This document shows, in pieces, positions 1 through 6,366 of a stretch of 6,366 nt of DNA (the stretch's first letter is position 1; each line of letters opens with the position of its first letter). The notes under the pieces were generated by a model. That model saw only the letters and a program-made list of their open reading frames with translations, did no database searches and was not told where the DNA came from. Both the position numbers and the translations under genes were made by a program. This DNA comes from Candidatus Pelagibacterales bacterium. Its GTDB lineage: Bacteria > Pseudomonadota > Alphaproteobacteria > TMED109. Location of the stretch: NCBI GenBank assembly GCA_002720535.1, contig PBIU01000003.1, forward strand, positions 72,083-78,448. Direction: 5' to 3'.

Positions 1-1992
1 ATACAATCTAAGATTGATGAATACCATATCACACATAGAGGACAAGATATAGACATAGAAGACTATAAGTCATTTTTATATGATATTGGATATTTAGTTC
101 CAGAAGGAGAAAACTTTAAAATAGATACAAGTAATGTTGATGAAGAAATTGCAGATTTATGTGGACCTCAGTTAGTAGTACCAATTATGAACGCGCGATA
201 TGCATTAAATGCTGCCAATGCACGGTGGGGAAGTCTTTACGATGCTTTTTATGGAACAGATGCTATGGGTGATTTACCTCCAAAAGGCGGGTATAGCAAT
301 GATAGAGGAGATAAAGTAATTTCTAATGCTAAAGCGCATTTAGATAAAGTAGCGCCTTTAGACTCAAATAATTGGCATGAAATTTCTCAAATTAATGTGG
401 TTGAAGGACAATTAATATTATCTGTAAATGAAAAAGAAGTTTCTTTATTAAATAAAAACCAATTTATTGGATATATTCAAAATAATAATTCTATCAATGA
501 AGTTATTTTATTAAAAAATGGTCTTCATATTCGTATTATAATAGACCCTGATCATGTAATTGGAAAAAATGATAAAGCAAATATATCAGACATTATTCTG
601 GAAGCTGCAATTACTACTATTATGGATTGCGAAGATAGTGTGGCAGCGGTAGATGGCGAGGATAAAGTTTTGGCCTATAAAAATTGGTTAGGCTTGATGA
701 AGGGAGATCTCACAGAGGATCTTGAAAAATCAGGTAAAATAATTACACGTCGGCTTAATCAAGATATAAAATATACAAATACTGAGGGAAAGGAATCTAT
801 TTTAAAAGGTAGGTCATTAATGTTAAATAGAAATGTTGGACACTTAATGACTAACCCAAGTGTATTGGATAGTTCTGGAAATGAAGTTGGAGAAGGATTA
901 ATAGATGCAATGTGTACTACTCTTATTGCAATGCATGACCTGTCTAAATCTGAAGGAATGAGAAATTCAATAAAAGGTTCAGTATATATAGTAAAACCTA
1001 AAATGCATGGCCCTGAAGAAGTGGCTTTTACTGAAGAAATTTTTTCTCACGTTGAAAATATTCTAGGTTTGCCATTAAACACGGTCAAGATTGGTATTAT
1101 GGATGAGGAAAGGAGAACTAGCGCAAATTTAAAAGAATGTATTAGGTCTGCAAAATCAAGAGTAGCATTTATTAATACTGGTTTTTTAGATAGAACTGGT
1201 GATGAAATCCATACTTCGATGGAGGCAGGGCCATTTATGAGAAAAGGAGATATGAAGTCTACTGACTGGATCAAATCTTATGAAGAAAGAAATGTAGATA
1301 TTGGGTTGGATTGTGGATTACAGGGAAAAGCTCAAATTGGTAAAGGTATGTGGGCAATGCCAGATTTAATGCAAGACATGCTTGAACAAAAAATAGCACA
1401 TCCAAAAGCTGGAGCTAATTGTGCATGGGTACCTAGTCCTACTGCAGCGACATTGCATGCTATGCATTATCATATTGTAAATGTTTTTGATGTTCAAAAT
1501 GATATTATTAAAGTTGGTTCAAGAGGAACTTTAAATGACTTATTAAAAATACCTGTAGCTGATGGCCATAATTGGTCAAATGAAGATATTAAACAAGAAA
1601 TAGAAAATAATGCTCAAGGAATACTGGGCTATGTAGTCAGGTGGGTTGACCAAGGGGTTGGTTGTTCAAAAGTTCCTGATATTCATAATATAGGCTTAAT
1701 GGAAGATAGAGCAACGTGCAGAATTTCATCACAAGCATTATCAAATTGGCTTCATCATAATATAGTGACTGAAGAGCAAGTAATGGATTCTATGAAAAAA
1801 ATGGCGACAGTTGTGGATAATCAAAATAAAAATGATACAAATTATATTTCTATGTCTCCATCATATGATACTATTGCTTTTAAAGCTGCTTGTGATTTGG
1901 TTTTTAAGGGAAGAGTTCAGCCTTCAGGATATACCGAACCGGTTTTGCATGCTAGAAGAATAGAGTTAAAAAATAAAGAAAATCTTAATTAG
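1..1992 (+). CDS. glcB: Malate synthase G (5'-partial at window edge)
   Basis: Condenses glyoxylate with acetyl-CoA and water to give malate and CoA (EC 2.3.3.9); a cytosolic, normally monomeric TIM-barrel enzyme of glyoxylate and glycolate assimilation. The frame is open from base 1, and the residues before the Met at 187 already match the family (KIDEYH near the edge, GPQLVVPIMNARYALNAAN across 187), so 187 is an internal Met. Visible length is 663 residues against about 723 in E. coli, so about 60 are missing. Numbering from base 1: catalytic Arg277 (LNRN), the MDCEDS signature at 208-213, Mg2+ ligands Glu369 (MDEERR) and Asp397 (GFLD, the 28-residue spacing known in both malate synthase types), Cys555, and catalytic base Asp569 (MEDRAT). 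The C-terminal GYTEPVLHARR motif is present, so this end is complete. Residue roles are assigned by alignment from memory to the E. coli and M. tuberculosis enzymes. It is followed after 11 bases by acetoacetyl-CoA synthetase, suggesting one operon. The promoter and true start lie outside the window. Confidence 0.97.
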   Translation: MQSKIDEYHITHRGQDIDIEDYKSFLYDIGYLVPEGENFKIDTSNVDEEIADLCGPQLVVPIMNARYALNAANARWGSLYDAFYGTDAMGDLPPKGGYSNDRGDKVISNAKAHLDKVAPLDSNNWHEISQINVVEGQLILSVNEKEVSLLNKNQFIGYIQNNNSINEVILLKNGLHIRIIIDPDHVIGKNDKANISDIILEAAITTIMDCEDSVAAVDGEDKVLAYKNWLGLMKGDLTEDLEKSGKIITRRLNQDIKYTNTEGKESILKGRSLMLNRNVGHLMTNPSVLDSSGNEVGEGLIDAMCTTLIAMHDLSKSEGMRNSIKGSVYIVKPKMHGPEEVAFTEEIFSHVENILGLPLNTVKIGIMDEERRTSANLKECIRSAKSRVAFINTGFLDRTGDEIHTSMEAGPFMRKGDMKSTDWIKSYEERNVDIGLDCGLQGKAQIGKGMWAMPDLMQDMLEQKIAHPKAGANCAWVPSPTAATLHAMHYHIVNVFDVQNDIIKVGSRGTLNDLLKIPVADGHNWSNEDIKQEIENNAQGILGYVVRWVDQGVGCSKVPDIHNIGLMEDRATCRISSQALSNWLHHNIVTEEQVMDSMKKMATVVDNQNKNDTNYISMSPSYDTIAFKAACDLVFKGRVQPSGYTEPVLHARRIELKNKENLN

Positions 1993-2003
1993 TAAGTATA
2001 TTT

Positions 2004-3956
2004 ATGTCTTCAGAAATTTTATGGTCTCCTCAATCGGATAACGCTGAAAAGTCTGCTTTAAGTAAGTTTTCTAATCAATTAGGATTTAATAATACTTCTT
2101 TTCAAGAATTGCATGCTTGGTCTATAAAAAATAAAGAAGAATTTTGGAGAGCTGTATGGGATTTTACGAAGATTGTTGGAGATCCTGGTTCTATTAGTTT
2201 TGTTCCTAATAAAATAGCTCCAATGACTGGGGCAAAATTTTTTCCGGAAGCTAAATTGAATTTAGCAGAGAACTTGTTGCAAGGTGAAGATGATTTTATT
2301 GCAGTTATTGAAACTGATGAACAAGGTAAAAGACAAGAATTTTCTAGGGGACAATTAAAAAAGAAAGTAGCAAAAATTGCAAATGGGCTTAAAGAAATTG
2401 GGATAAAGCCTGGAGATAGAGTTGCGACTATTTTACCTAATAGAATAGAAGCATTAGTTAGCCTTTTGGCATCTGCTTCGATTGGAGCAATATGGACATC
2501 TTGTTCACCTGATTTTGGTACTAAGGGTATAATTGATAGAATTGGACAAACTAATCCTAAAGCTTTGTTTACAACTTCTAATTATCGTTACAATAATAAA
2601 GAACATGATTTTGCTAATCGTATATCTGAAATTGCAGATTCTTTAAAAGAACTAGAATCTATAATAATTGTAGACGATAAAAACATAGAGAAATCGGTGA
2701 TAAATTATAACTATGTTTTATTCAATGAATTTGGAAGTAATTGTGAAATTGATTTTATTAGTCTGCCTTTTTCTCATCCTTCCTATATATTATATACATC
2801 AGGGACAACAGGTGCTCCTAAAGCGATAGTGCATTCAATAGGGGGAACTATATTGCAGCATTTTAAGGAGCATAAATTACATAATGACCTAAGACCTAAT
2901 GATAAAATTATGTGGTACACTAATATTGCGTGGATGATGTACCATTGGGTAGTATCTTCCTTGGGGTGTGGTACTACATTAGTAATATATGATGGGGTTC
3001 CAATAATCAAAAAAGAAAATAATTTTGATGGGTCACTATTATGGAAGGTTGCAGATAAAGAAAAATTAACACATATGGGTATAAGCCCTAAATACATTTC
3101 AACGCTTGAAGATATTAAAGAAAAACCAATAGAGAAATATAACCTACAAAGTTTGAGGTGGCTTTTAGCAGCAGGTTCTCCTGTAGCACCTAGTCAATTT
3201 GATTGGATATATAAAAATATAAAGAACGATATAGGTTTTGCATCTATATCTGGAGGTTCCGAACTTCTTTCATGTTTTATGTTAGGGTCTCCTTTGCATC
3301 CAGTTAGAAGAGGAGAGTTGACTGTAAAAGGATTGGGAATGGCTGTAGAAATATTTGATTCAAATGACAAGTCACTAGTTAATAAGCCTGGTGATTTAGT
3401 ATGTACAGAACCTTTTCCATCAATGCCAATTACATTTTGGGGCAAAGATGGAGATGAAAGGTATAAAAAAACTTATTTTTCTGAAAGAGAAGAAATATGG
3501 ACGCATGGAGATTTAGCTGAAATTAAGTCTCATGGATCTGGCATAATTTATGGTAGAACAGATAATACTTTGAACCCTGGTGGAGTTAGGATTGGTACTG
3601 CTGAGATTTATAATATTTGTGAAACTTTGAAAGAAATTGATGATTGTTTAGTTTTTGGTAATAAGGTTAATAATGATGAAGAAATTATTTTATGCATTAA
3701 GTCAAATAAACCATATAGTTTAGATGAGATTTTTTGTAAATCTCTGAGAAAATTGATTAGAGAAAATACTTCACCTAGGCATGTTCCTAACAAAATTTAT
3801 GAGGTTAATGATATTCCTTATACGATGAATGGAAAGCGAGTAGAAGGTGCAGCAAGATGGGTTATAGAGGGAAAAAAAGTTCCTAATTTGTCATCTTTAT
3901 CTAATGCAGAATGTTTAGAAGAATATGCAATATTAAACTCTAAAAAATCATTTTAA
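2004..3956 (+). CDS. Acetoacetyl-CoA synthetase (acetoacetate-CoA ligase)
   Basis: Activates acetoacetate with ATP and CoA to acetoacetyl-CoA, AMP and PPi (EC 6.2.1.16), through an acetoacetyl-adenylate in the cytosol. The 650 residues match the usual family length. The N-terminus carries the family-specific LWSP, FWRAVWDF and FFPEAKLNLAENLL segments, which separate it from acetyl-CoA synthetase. Then come the ATP-binding loop YTSGTTGAPK (264-273), KEHKLHNDLRP and WMMYHW (310-315), GGSE (417-420), RRGELTVKGLGMAVEIFD, the hinge region GRTDNTLNPGGVRIGTAEIY (from 517), and catalytic Lys611 in NGKRVE of the mobile C-terminal domain. The start at 2004 puts LWSP seven residues in, as is typical, and no other in-frame ATG lies in the gap. 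No Shine-Dalgarno motif is evident upstream. Lying 11 bases after malate synthase G suggests co-expression for using acetoacetate (from leucine, ketone bodies or polyhydroxybutyrate), with thiolase supplied elsewhere. Two pocket motifs differ slightly from the usual form (see findings), so the acyl substrate is likely but not proven to be acetoacetate. Confidence 0.93.
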   Translation: MSSEILWSPQSDNAEKSALSKFSNQLGFNNTSFQELHAWSIKNKEEFWRAVWDFTKIVGDPGSISFVPNKIAPMTGAKFFPEAKLNLAENLLQGEDDFIAVIETDEQGKRQEFSRGQLKKKVAKIANGLKEIGIKPGDRVATILPNRIEALVSLLASASIGAIWTSCSPDFGTKGIIDRIGQTNPKALFTTSNYRYNNKEHDFANRISEIADSLKELESIIIVDDKNIEKSVINYNYVLFNEFGSNCEIDFISLPFSHPSYILYTSGTTGAPKAIVHSIGGTILQHFKEHKLHNDLRPNDKIMWYTNIAWMMYHWVVSSLGCGTTLVIYDGVPIIKKENNFDGSLLWKVADKEKLTHMGISPKYISTLEDIKEKPIEKYNLQSLRWLLAAGSPVAPSQFDWIYKNIKNDIGFASISGGSELLSCFMLGSPLHPVRRGELTVKGLGMAVEIFDSNDKSLVNKPGDLVCTEPFPSMPITFWGKDGDERYKKTYFSEREEIWTHGDLAEIKSHGSGIIYGRTDNTLNPGGVRIGTAEIYNICETLKEIDDCLVFGNKVNNDEEIILCIKSNKPYSLDEIFCKSLRKLIRENTSPRHVPNKIYEVNDIPYTMNGKRVEGAARWVIEGKKVPNLSSLSNAECLEEYAILNSKKSF

Positions 3957-3971
3957 TTATTTATTAAAAAT

Positions 3972-4535
3972 ATGTGTGGTAGATTTACATTAAAAAATAA
4001 AAAAACCGTTAAAGAAAAATTAGGTATTGATATAAAACCTAGTTATAATATTGCTCCTGCACAAAAAATCTTAATATTTGATAGTGAATCTTCTTTATAT
4101 ATTAATTGGTCGTATTCTCCTAATTGGGCAAAGCAGCCAATGAATTTAATAAATGCACGCCATGAAACACTTCATTTAAAACCTTCATTTAAAAATAGTA
4201 AAAGATGTTTAGTAATTGCTGATGGATGGTTTGAATGGAAAAATATCCATGATAAAAAGGTGCCATTTTATCATTTTATTAAAAAATCTTTTTTCTTTAT
4301 GGCGGGTATATATAATGAAAAAGGTTGTGCAATAGTTACTACTAATTCTAGTGAAAACATTAAACATATTCACCATAGACAACCTTTGCTATTAAATAAT
4401 TCTAATTTATCTAATTGGCTAAATAAGAGAGATTTAAAAAAACAAGATTATGGCGATGAAATAAATTATTATCAAGTTGGTAAGCTGGTTAATTCACCAT
4501 TAAATAATAATATTAAATGCATTGAAAGAATTTAA
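3972..4535 (+). CDS. SRAP-domain protein (HMCES/YedK family), abasic-site DNA crosslinking
   Basis: Family members recognise abasic sites in single-stranded DNA and trap them as a stable thiazolidine bond to the N-terminal cysteine, shielding the lesion during replication. The sequence begins MCGRF. Cys2, exposed after Met removal, is the crosslinking nucleophile, which fixes the start at 3972 with near certainty. Other conserved elements in order: SYNIAPAQ (24-31), Asn61 in INARHET, Glu88 in ADGWFEW, and His124 in IHHRQP; these correspond to Asn75, Glu105 and His160 of E. coli YedK as I recall them. A typical VNSPLNNN segment lies near the C-terminus. At 187 residues it is shorter than YedK (about 222), mostly between Glu88 and His124 (36 residues against 55). 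The usual HxRMP motif reads HHRQP. It starts 15 bases after the synthetase stop with no Shine-Dalgarno sequence, so it is probably read from the same transcript. No functional link to the neighbouring metabolic genes is evident. The family call is secure; activity is inferred. Confidence 0.93.
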   Translation: MCGRFTLKNKKTVKEKLGIDIKPSYNIAPAQKILIFDSESSLYINWSYSPNWAKQPMNLINARHETLHLKPSFKNSKRCLVIADGWFEWKNIHDKKVPFYHFIKKSFFFMAGIYNEKGCAIVTTNSSENIKHIHHRQPLLLNNSNLSNWLNKRDLKKQDYGDEINYYQVGKLVNSPLNNNIKCIERI

Positions 4536-4545
4536 ACTTTTTTTA

Positions 4546-4572
4546 ATTATAAAATTATTATAATATTTTTTT
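4546..4572 (+). terminator. A/T-only hairpin with T-tract before the epoxide hydrolase gene (possible weak terminator)
   Basis: A perfect 7-base inverted repeat, ATTATAA (4546-4552) and TTATAAT (4558-4564), is separated by five bases and followed by seven T residues (4566-4572) running up to the ATG at 4573. The arrangement resembles an intrinsic terminator, but the stem has no G-C pair and would be weak. In DNA this AT-rich such a repeat can arise by chance. If real, it would reduce read-through from the SRAP gene into the next gene. Confidence 0.22.
4559..4564 (+). promoter_or_regulatory. Candidate -10 box (TATAAT) for the epoxide hydrolase gene
   Basis: An exact TATAAT ends eight bases before the ATG at 4573. 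Transcription would start about seven bases downstream, at 4571-4572, giving a leaderless or nearly leaderless mRNA, which would agree with the lack of a Shine-Dalgarno sequence. No good -35 box is seen at 16-18 bases upstream; the region there is a T-run. TATAAT is expected often by chance in this composition, and these bases also form the right arm of the hairpin. Confidence 0.2.
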
Positions 4573-5727
4573 ATGAATGAAATTAGACCTTATAAATTAT
4601 CAATAAATAATAATGAAATAGAGGATCTTAAGAGAAGGCTAAATAATACTAGGCTTCCTGATCAAGCTCCTATTGAAGCATGGAAAACTGGAACAGATTT
4701 AGAATGGTTTAAAAAGTTATTAAATTATTGGAAAGTAAATTTTGACTGGAAAAAATCAGAGAGCGAGCTTAATCATTTTCCTCAGTTTAAAACAAAAATT
4801 TCTGATATAGACCTTCATTATATTCATTGTGAAGGCAAAGCTAAAAAAAATATACCATTACTATTAATGCATGGATGGCCAGGATCAATATTTGAATTTT
4901 TAGATATTATTCCTATTTTAACTAATCCTATAAAATATGGAATTAAATCAGAGTTTGCCTTTACGGTTATTGCTCCTTCTTTGCCTGGGTTTGGATTGTC
5001 GTTTAACGCATTTCAAAAACGATTTGGTGTAGAAGAAATTGGAGAATGCTTTAAGCATCTTATGAATAATGTACTAGGGTATAAATCATTTTGTATTCAA
5101 GGTGGTGATTGGGGTGCCATGATAGGTACGAGAATGGCTTATAAATATCCTGATCAAGTAATAGGTCTACATTTAAATATGTTAGCTTTGGTTAGAGAAT
5201 ATGAGCCAGGAAAAATATTGTCACCTGAGGAAAAAGATTACATAGATCAAATAAAAAAATGGAGGCCAGAAGGAATGGGTTATCAGGCTATTCAAGGCTC
5301 TAGGCCACAAACATTAGCTTATGGTTTATCAGATTCCCCCGCTGGATTAGCTGCATGGATTTGTGAAAAATTTTATGAATGGACAGATTGTAAAGGTATT
5401 CCTGAAAATTCAATTAGTTTTGATAAAATGTTAGCTAATATATCACTTTATTGGTTTAGTGGTGCTATAGGATCATCTTTCTGGCCATATTATGCTAGAA
5501 ACAGAAGATCATGGTTTGTGCCACTAGGTGAAAAAGTTGAAGTTCCAACTGGATATTGTGAATTTCCCAAGGAAATGTTGCGACCACAAAGAAAGCTTGC
5601 TGGAAAAACTTATGTTGACATTAAACGTTGGACTAAAATGGAACAAGGAGGACATTTTGCTGCACTGGAAAACCCTGAAGCGTTATCAAAGGAAATGTTT
5701 TTATTTTTCAACTCTTTAAATTTATAG
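4573..5727 (+). CDS. Epoxide hydrolase, microsomal-EH type, soluble form (alpha/beta hydrolase)
   Basis: Opens epoxides to vicinal diols through a covalent ester intermediate (EC 3.3.2.9 type). Residues 4-110 form the epoxide hydrolase N-terminal domain (RPYKLS, RRLNNTRLPD, HYIHCEG), followed by the alpha/beta hydrolase fold. The catalytic set is complete: oxyanion motif HGWPGS (100-105), nucleophile Asp179 in GGDWG, lid tyrosines Tyr237 (GYQAIQ) and Tyr307 (YYARN), acid Glu334 (FPKEML) and base His361 (GGHFAALENPE). The Glu-to-His spacing of 27 equals that of rat microsomal EH (Glu404, His431). The N-terminal domain begins at residue 4, so the start at 4573 is well placed. There is no membrane anchor as in mammalian mEH and no signal peptide, so a cytosolic protein is expected. 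At 384 residues it is normal for bacterial members. It follows the SRAP gene after 37 AT-rich bases, with no Shine-Dalgarno sequence. Its last codons overlap the stop of the convergent peptidase gene. The natural substrate cannot be read from sequence; detoxification or use of terpenoid or fatty-acid epoxides is possible. Confidence 0.92.
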   Translation: MNEIRPYKLSINNNEIEDLKRRLNNTRLPDQAPIEAWKTGTDLEWFKKLLNYWKVNFDWKKSESELNHFPQFKTKISDIDLHYIHCEGKAKKNIPLLLMHGWPGSIFEFLDIIPILTNPIKYGIKSEFAFTVIAPSLPGFGLSFNAFQKRFGVEEIGECFKHLMNNVLGYKSFCIQGGDWGAMIGTRMAYKYPDQVIGLHLNMLALVREYEPGKILSPEEKDYIDQIKKWRPEGMGYQAIQGSRPQTLAYGLSDSPAGLAAWICEKFYEWTDCKGIPENSISFDKMLANISLYWFSGAIGSSFWPYYARNRRSWFVPLGEKVEVPTGYCEFPKEMLRPQRKLAGKTYVDIKRWTKMEQGGHFAALENPEALSKEMFLFFNSLNL

Positions 5728-6366
5728 AATATTATTCTTAAGACTTATTGCAAAGGCGTAGTCTAGCGCAATTTCTTCAATTTGCCCATCTCTTCCGGAC
5801 TTTCCACCATGGCCAGCTTCCATTTCAGTTTTTAAGAGTAAAATATTTTTGTCTGTTTTAAATTCTCTAAGTTTTGCAGTATATTTTGCAGGTTCATCAA
5901 ATAATACTCTATTATCAGAAAGGCTTGTAGTAACTAACATATGAGGATAATTCATTTTTTTTATATTATTATAAGGTGCGTATGAATATATATAATTAAA
6001 ATGTTTTTTATAGGCTTTTGCATTACCAAATTCTTTGAATTCTCCAACAGTTAAAGGAAGAGAGTGATCTAAATTTGTAGTTAAAGAATCAACAAAAGGA
6101 ACAGCCATAATAATTCCTAAAAACAACTCTGGTGCCTGATTAACAACAGCCCCCATTAGAAGACCACCTGCACTACCTCCCATACCTATAATCTTTTTTT
6201 TCGATGTATATTTATTTTTTATTAGATAGTTAGCTACTGCAATATAGTCATTGAAGGTATTTTTTTTATTTAGCATCTTACCTTCTTTCCACCAATTCAT
6301 TCCTCTTTCCATCCCTCCTCTAATATGAGCTGTAACCCAAATTATATCTCTATTAATTAAACTTAA
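5722..6366 (-). CDS. ptrB: Oligopeptidase B-like S9 peptidase (C-terminal part; 5' end beyond window)
   Basis: Prolyl-oligopeptidase family (S9A). Oligopeptidase B (protease II) cleaves short peptides after Lys or Arg in the cytosol. The frame is open to base 6366, and residues before the Met at 6310-6312 fit the family (VTAHIRGGMERG), so that Met is internal. The visible 214 residues cover most of the catalytic alpha/beta hydrolase domain; E. coli PtrB has about 686, so the beta-propeller and the domain's N-terminal part lie outside. Numbering from the window edge: nucleophile Ser65 in GGSAGG, Asp151 in SDNRV, His186 in GHGGKSGR. Spacings of 86 and 35 match E. coli Ser532, Asp617 and His652. 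VPFVDSLTT, SLPLTVGEF and KLREFKTDKNILLLKT are typical of oligopeptidase B rather than prolyl oligopeptidase. Of the two acidic residues for basic P1 recognition (Glu576 and Glu578 in enterobacterial OpdB), the first is kept (Glu109) and the second is Lys111, so specificity may differ. It is convergent with the epoxide hydrolase gene and ends inside it. Confidence 0.93.
   Translation of the reverse strand, partial: LSLINRDIIWVTAHIRGGMERGMNWWKEGKMLNKKNTFNDYIAVANYLIKNKYTSKKKIIGMGGSAGGLLMGAVVNQAPELFLGIIMAVPFVDSLTTNLDHSLPLTVGEFKEFGNAKAYKKHFNYIYSYAPYNNIKKMNYPHMLVTTSLSDNRVLFDEPAKYTAKLREFKTDKNILLLKTEMEAGHGGKSGRDGQIEEIALDYAFAISLKNNIL

Noticed and set aside
187..189. ATG at 187 as the start of malate synthase G
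   Set aside because: The frame is open back to base 1, and the upstream 62 residues match the family. The Met lies inside the conserved VPIMNARYAL motif, so it is internal.
1047..1274. Minus-strand open frame inside malate synthase G
   Set aside because: It is antisense to highly conserved catalytic sequence (MDEERR to the GDEIHTSMEAGP region). The translation resembles nothing known and has no upstream signal.
2783..3793. Three minus-strand open frames inside the acetoacetyl-CoA synthetase gene (2783-3097, 3194-3445, 3608-3793)
   Set aside because: They lie opposite well-conserved motifs, are short and have no recognisable domain. They are chance frames in AT-rich DNA.
3957..3971. A/T run between the synthetase and SRAP genes as a terminator
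   Set aside because: Only 15 bases, with no inverted repeat of useful length; it is better read as an intra-operon gap.
5528..5719. Plus-strand 63-codon frame inside the epoxide hydrolase gene
   Set aside because: It is a shifted frame over the catalytic Glu334-His361 region, with Lys-rich, unpatterned translation and no ribosome binding site.
6310..6312. Met codon (minus strand) as the start of the peptidase
   Set aside because: The frame continues to the window edge with family-like residues (WVTAHIRGG) before it. A start here would remove the beta-propeller and part of the catalytic domain.
1..6366. Mobile element, CRISPR array, tRNA/rRNA, toxin-antitoxin or phage-derived system
   Set aside because: No direct repeats, terminal inverted repeats, transposase or integrase motifs, or RNA-gene signatures were seen. 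All sequence is explained by five ordinary genes and short gaps.

Overview
The window is AT-rich (roughly 30% G+C in the lines I counted) and almost fully coding. It holds five genes, two of them cut by the window edges. Protein similarity as I recall it, the low G+C, gaps of 11, 15 and 37 bases and a tail-to-tail overlap suggest a streamlined, probably marine, bacterium. A Pelagibacterales (SAR11)-like alphaproteobacterium is my best guess; it is an inference, not shown by a marker gene. The standard bacterial code fits: all stops are TAA or TAG, and the tryptophans I checked in conserved motifs are encoded by TGG.

Layout. Positions 1-1992 (+) are malate synthase G, lacking its first roughly 60 residues because the gene starts before the window. 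Positions 2004-3956 (+) are an acetoacetyl-CoA synthetase. Positions 3972-4535 (+) are a short SRAP-domain protein (HMCES/YedK family) that crosslinks abasic sites in single-stranded DNA. Positions 4573-5727 (+) are a soluble epoxide hydrolase of the microsomal-EH type. Positions 5722-6366 (-) are the C-terminal third of an oligopeptidase B-like S9 peptidase, running out of the right edge. Its stop codon lies inside the last codons of the epoxide hydrolase.

Function. The four plus-strand genes are close enough to be co-transcribed, although an A/T hairpin with a T-tract before the fourth could separate it. The first two make metabolic sense together. Acetoacetate is activated to acetoacetyl-CoA; a thiolase elsewhere would split it to acetyl-CoA; malate synthase then condenses acetyl-CoA with glyoxylate to malate. 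The SRAP and epoxide hydrolase genes have no obvious link to that route, though both deal with reactive damage (abasic DNA, epoxides). No RNA genes, mobile elements, CRISPR arrays or long repeats were seen, and no non-coding stretch exceeds 37 bases. This looks like ordinary core chromosome; I found no convincing new system, only residue-level and layout oddities.
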